Below, piece after piece: positions 5,307-6,724 of a DNA stretch of 6,724 nucleotides. Source of the stretch: Deltaproteobacteria bacterium (GTDB lineage Bacteria > Desulfobacterota > SM23-61); assembly GCA_026388915.1 (NCBI GenBank), contig JAPLIW010000430.1, positions 1 to 6,724 on the forward strand, given 5' to 3'. Every line of letters begins with the position of its first letter. The first letter of the stretch is position 1. The notes below the pieces were generated by a model, which was given only the letters and a program-made list of their open reading frames with translations, searched no databases and was not told the DNA's origin. A program made the translations under genes and the position numbers.

Positions 5307-6359
5307 ATGATCAGAACCCCGATGACCGAGATGTTCGGCATCCAGCACCCGATTATGCTCGCCGGGATGAACTGGATCTCCACCCCCAAGCTGGTGGCCG
5401 CGGTTTGCAACGCCGGGGGATTGGGCACCCTGGCCATCGCCCAGTACAGCCCGGAGGACACGAGGAAACAGGTCCGCCAGATTCGGGAATTGACGGACAA
5501 ACCCTTCATGGTCAATCAACCTCTTCACCGGGGCTGGGCCAAGGAGAACATCCAGGCGGCCATCGAAGAGAAGGTCCCCTTCATAAACTATTCCCTGGGG
5601 AAACCCTGGTTCGTCGACCAGGTCCACGCCTACGGGGGGAAAGTGGTCGGCACCATCGCCATCGCCAAGCACGCGGCCCGTGCCGCCGAACTGGGGTGTG
5701 ACGCGCTGATCGTGACCGGCAATGAGGCGGCCGCGCACGGGGCCGATGCCACCTCCCTGGTGCTGATCCCCTTCGTCACCAGCATGGTGAAGATTCCGGT
5801 GATCGCCGCCGGCGGATTCTACGACGGACGCGGACTGGCTGCCGCCCTGTCCCTGGGCGCGGCCGGGATCTCCATGGGGACGCGCTTCATCCTGACTCAG
5901 GAAAGCATGGTCCATGACAACTTCAAGCAGCTCTGCCTGAAGGCCACGGAGCAGGACACGCTATACAGCAGCGCCTTTGACGGCATGCCCGGAAGAGCCC
6001 TGAAAACCCCCGTGGTGGAAAAGATCGCTCAAGGAGACTCCTTCAGTCTCCTGAAAGCCATACCCAATGCCCTGGAGATCAAGAAAATCCTGAAACAAAA
6101 TTGGCTGCAGTTCCTGGGAACCGCCTGGAAAATGATGGCCGGCGAGGGAGGAGACTTCGTTCTAATGGCCCGCCTGGCCAACGGGACGATGCGCCACCAG
6201 AAAGCCATCTACGATGGGGACACCCAAGAAGGGTTCATGTTTGTCGGCCAGGTTACGGGGCCGATCCGCGACCTGCCGCCGGTCAAGAGCCTGATCGACC
6301 GGATCATGGCCGAAGCGGCGGCCACCCTCCGGAAAACGGGCGGAATGGCCGCATCCTAG
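5307..6359 (+). CDS. nitronate monooxygenase / FabK-like FMN-dependent flavoprotein
   Basis: This 350-residue protein belongs to the 2-nitropropane dioxygenase (nitronate monooxygenase)/enoyl-ACP reductase II family, which folds as an FMN-binding TIM barrel. The N-terminal HPIMLAGMNWISTPKLVAAV (14-33) and NAGGLGTLA (35-43) match the family's first FMN-contacting strand. The phosphate-binding part is AAGGFYDGRGLAAALSLGA (167-185), followed by GISMGTRFILT (187-197). The catalytic-His region, typically EAGGH, reads EAAAHGAD (140-147): His144 is kept but both glycines are alanines. Members oxidise alkyl nitronates or reduce enoyl thioesters with NAD(P)H; many are misnamed, and the sequence does not tell these activities apart. 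There is no signal peptide, so it should be cytosolic. It lies 241 bases after livK behind a structured leader and a strong ribosome binding site, so separate regulation is likely. Next to HAAT transporters and acyl-CoA enzymes, a role in carboxylic-acid metabolism is possible but unproven. Confidence 0.88.
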   Translation: MIRTPMTEMFGIQHPIMLAGMNWISTPKLVAAVCNAGGLGTLAIAQYSPEDTRKQVRQIRELTDKPFMVNQPLHRGWAKENIQAAIEEKVPFINYSLGKPWFVDQVHAYGGKVVGTIAIAKHAARAAELGCDALIVTGNEAAAHGADATSLVLIPFVTSMVKIPVIAAGGFYDGRGLAAALSLGAAGISMGTRFILTQESMVHDNFKQLCLKATEQDTLYSSAFDGMPGRALKTPVVEKIAQGDSFSLLKAIPNALEIKKILKQNWLQFLGTAWKMMAGEGGDFVLMARLANGTMRHQKAIYDGDTQEGFMFVGQVTGPIRDLPPVKSLIDRIMAEAAATLRKTGGMAAS

Positions 6360-6430
6360 CCGATTTCTCCCGATCCCTCTTTTTCGCATGGGGGGATATT
6401 CCTGTTCACAACTTATAAAAGAGACCCTAA

Positions 6431-6724
6431 TCACTTCATCTTCCGGATGCGCACCTCGATCTCTTTGCTGTCTTTCAGCAGCCCCAAAAGCTTGGACGTA
6501 TCCGTCTCCCCGAAATGATATGGATAGAGGATCCTGGGCTTGAAGGCCTTGGCCGCATCCGCCACCATCTCCGGCGTCATGGTGTAGGGAAGATTCATCG
6601 GCAGGAAGGCCACGTCGATCTTCTCGAGCTTTTTCATTTCCGGGATGTTCTCGGTATCCGCGGCCACATAGACTCTCTTGTCCCCGAAGGTGATCACATA
6701 CCCGTTTCCCTCCCCCCTGGGATG
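6431..6724 (-). CDS. metallo-beta-lactamase-fold hydrolase, C-terminal part (partial)
   Basis: A minus-strand frame enters at the right edge and stops with TGA at 6431-6433. It shows the last 98 or so residues of an MBL-fold protein. From the edge it reads HPRGEGNGYVITFGDK, then RVYVAADTENIPEM, MNLPYTMTPEMVADAAK and YPYHFGETD. The Asp in VAADTE and the His in YPYHFGE fit the last metal ligands of the fold. The overall pattern matches the UlaG-like/UPF0173 group of metal-dependent hydrolases, where 'GYVI..g.r.YvAGDTe' recurs; here the usual Gly before Asp is Ala. The true start lies outside the window; the GTG at 6695-6697 is inside the domain and is not the start. It faces the flavoprotein gene, with 71 bases between their stops. 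The substrate is unknown. Confidence 0.85.
   Translation of the reverse strand, partial: HPRGEGNGYVITFGDKRVYVAADTENIPEMKKLEKIDVAFLPMNLPYTMTPEMVADAAKAFKPRILYPYHFGETDTSKLLGLLKDSKEIEVRIRKMK

Noticed and set aside
5148..5915. Long minus-strand open frame (255 codons) under the flavoprotein gene.
   Set aside because: It is the antisense shadow of a GC-rich coding region, rich in Gly, His and Asp, and is contradicted by the clear FMN motifs on the + strand.
6360..6430. Possible bidirectional terminator between the convergent genes.
   Set aside because: The only pairing (ATCCC with GGGAT, 6374-6400 region) is about 5 bp and has its T-run inside the loop rather than after the stem.
1..6724. CRISPR array, tRNA/rRNA genes, insertion sequence or prophage signatures.
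   Set aside because: No spaced identical direct repeats, no tRNA-like cloverleaf, and no transposase or integrase motifs were seen; the only repeats are the short tandem arrays listed.

Overview
The window looks like chromosomal DNA of a Gram-negative bacterium. A periplasmic binding protein with a cleavable signal peptide supports this. The gene content (a Liv-type HAAT importer next to a nitronate-monooxygenase/FabK-like flavoprotein, with a scrap of an acyl-CoA ligase upstream) and the moderately GC-rich coding DNA resemble Deltaproteobacteria/Desulfobacterota. That placement is an inference from gene content, not a marker-gene result.

Layout. Positions 1-101 hold the likely tail of an upstream + strand gene and a strong intrinsic terminator with a GAAA loop. 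Positions 102-562 are a gene-free stretch with a minus-strand remnant of an acyl-CoA ligase (about 197-292), a degenerate heptanucleotide tandem array (313-375), a short hexanucleotide array (439-462) and a good sigma70-type promoter (467-495). From 563 to 5065 runs a tight + strand operon: livH (permease), a single-chain livM-livG fusion (permease plus ATPase), livF (second ATPase) and livK (periplasmic binding protein, placed last), with gaps of 6, 15 and 30 bases. Positions 5066-5306 are a structured intergenic region with two long inverted repeats. Positions 5307-6359 encode an FMN-dependent nitronate monooxygenase/enoyl reductase-like protein. A convergent minus-strand metallo-beta-lactamase-fold hydrolase runs off the right edge (6431-6724).

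How the genes work together. LivK would capture a branched-chain or other hydrophobic amino acid, or a related amide or carboxylate, in the periplasm. It would deliver the ligand to the LivH/LivM channel, driven by the LivG/LivF ATPase pair. The fused LivM-LivG fixes the stoichiometry of one permease and one ATPase. Its ABC signature is eroded (LSTAEQ) while LivF keeps LSGGE, so one of the two ATP sites may be non-canonical. The flavoprotein has its own strong ribosome binding site and leader, and any functional link to the transporter rests on adjacency only.

The coding genes belong to known families. I do not see a clearly new system. The less ordinary material is the upstream repeat and remnant region, the fusion with its altered signature, and the folded leader of the flavoprotein gene.
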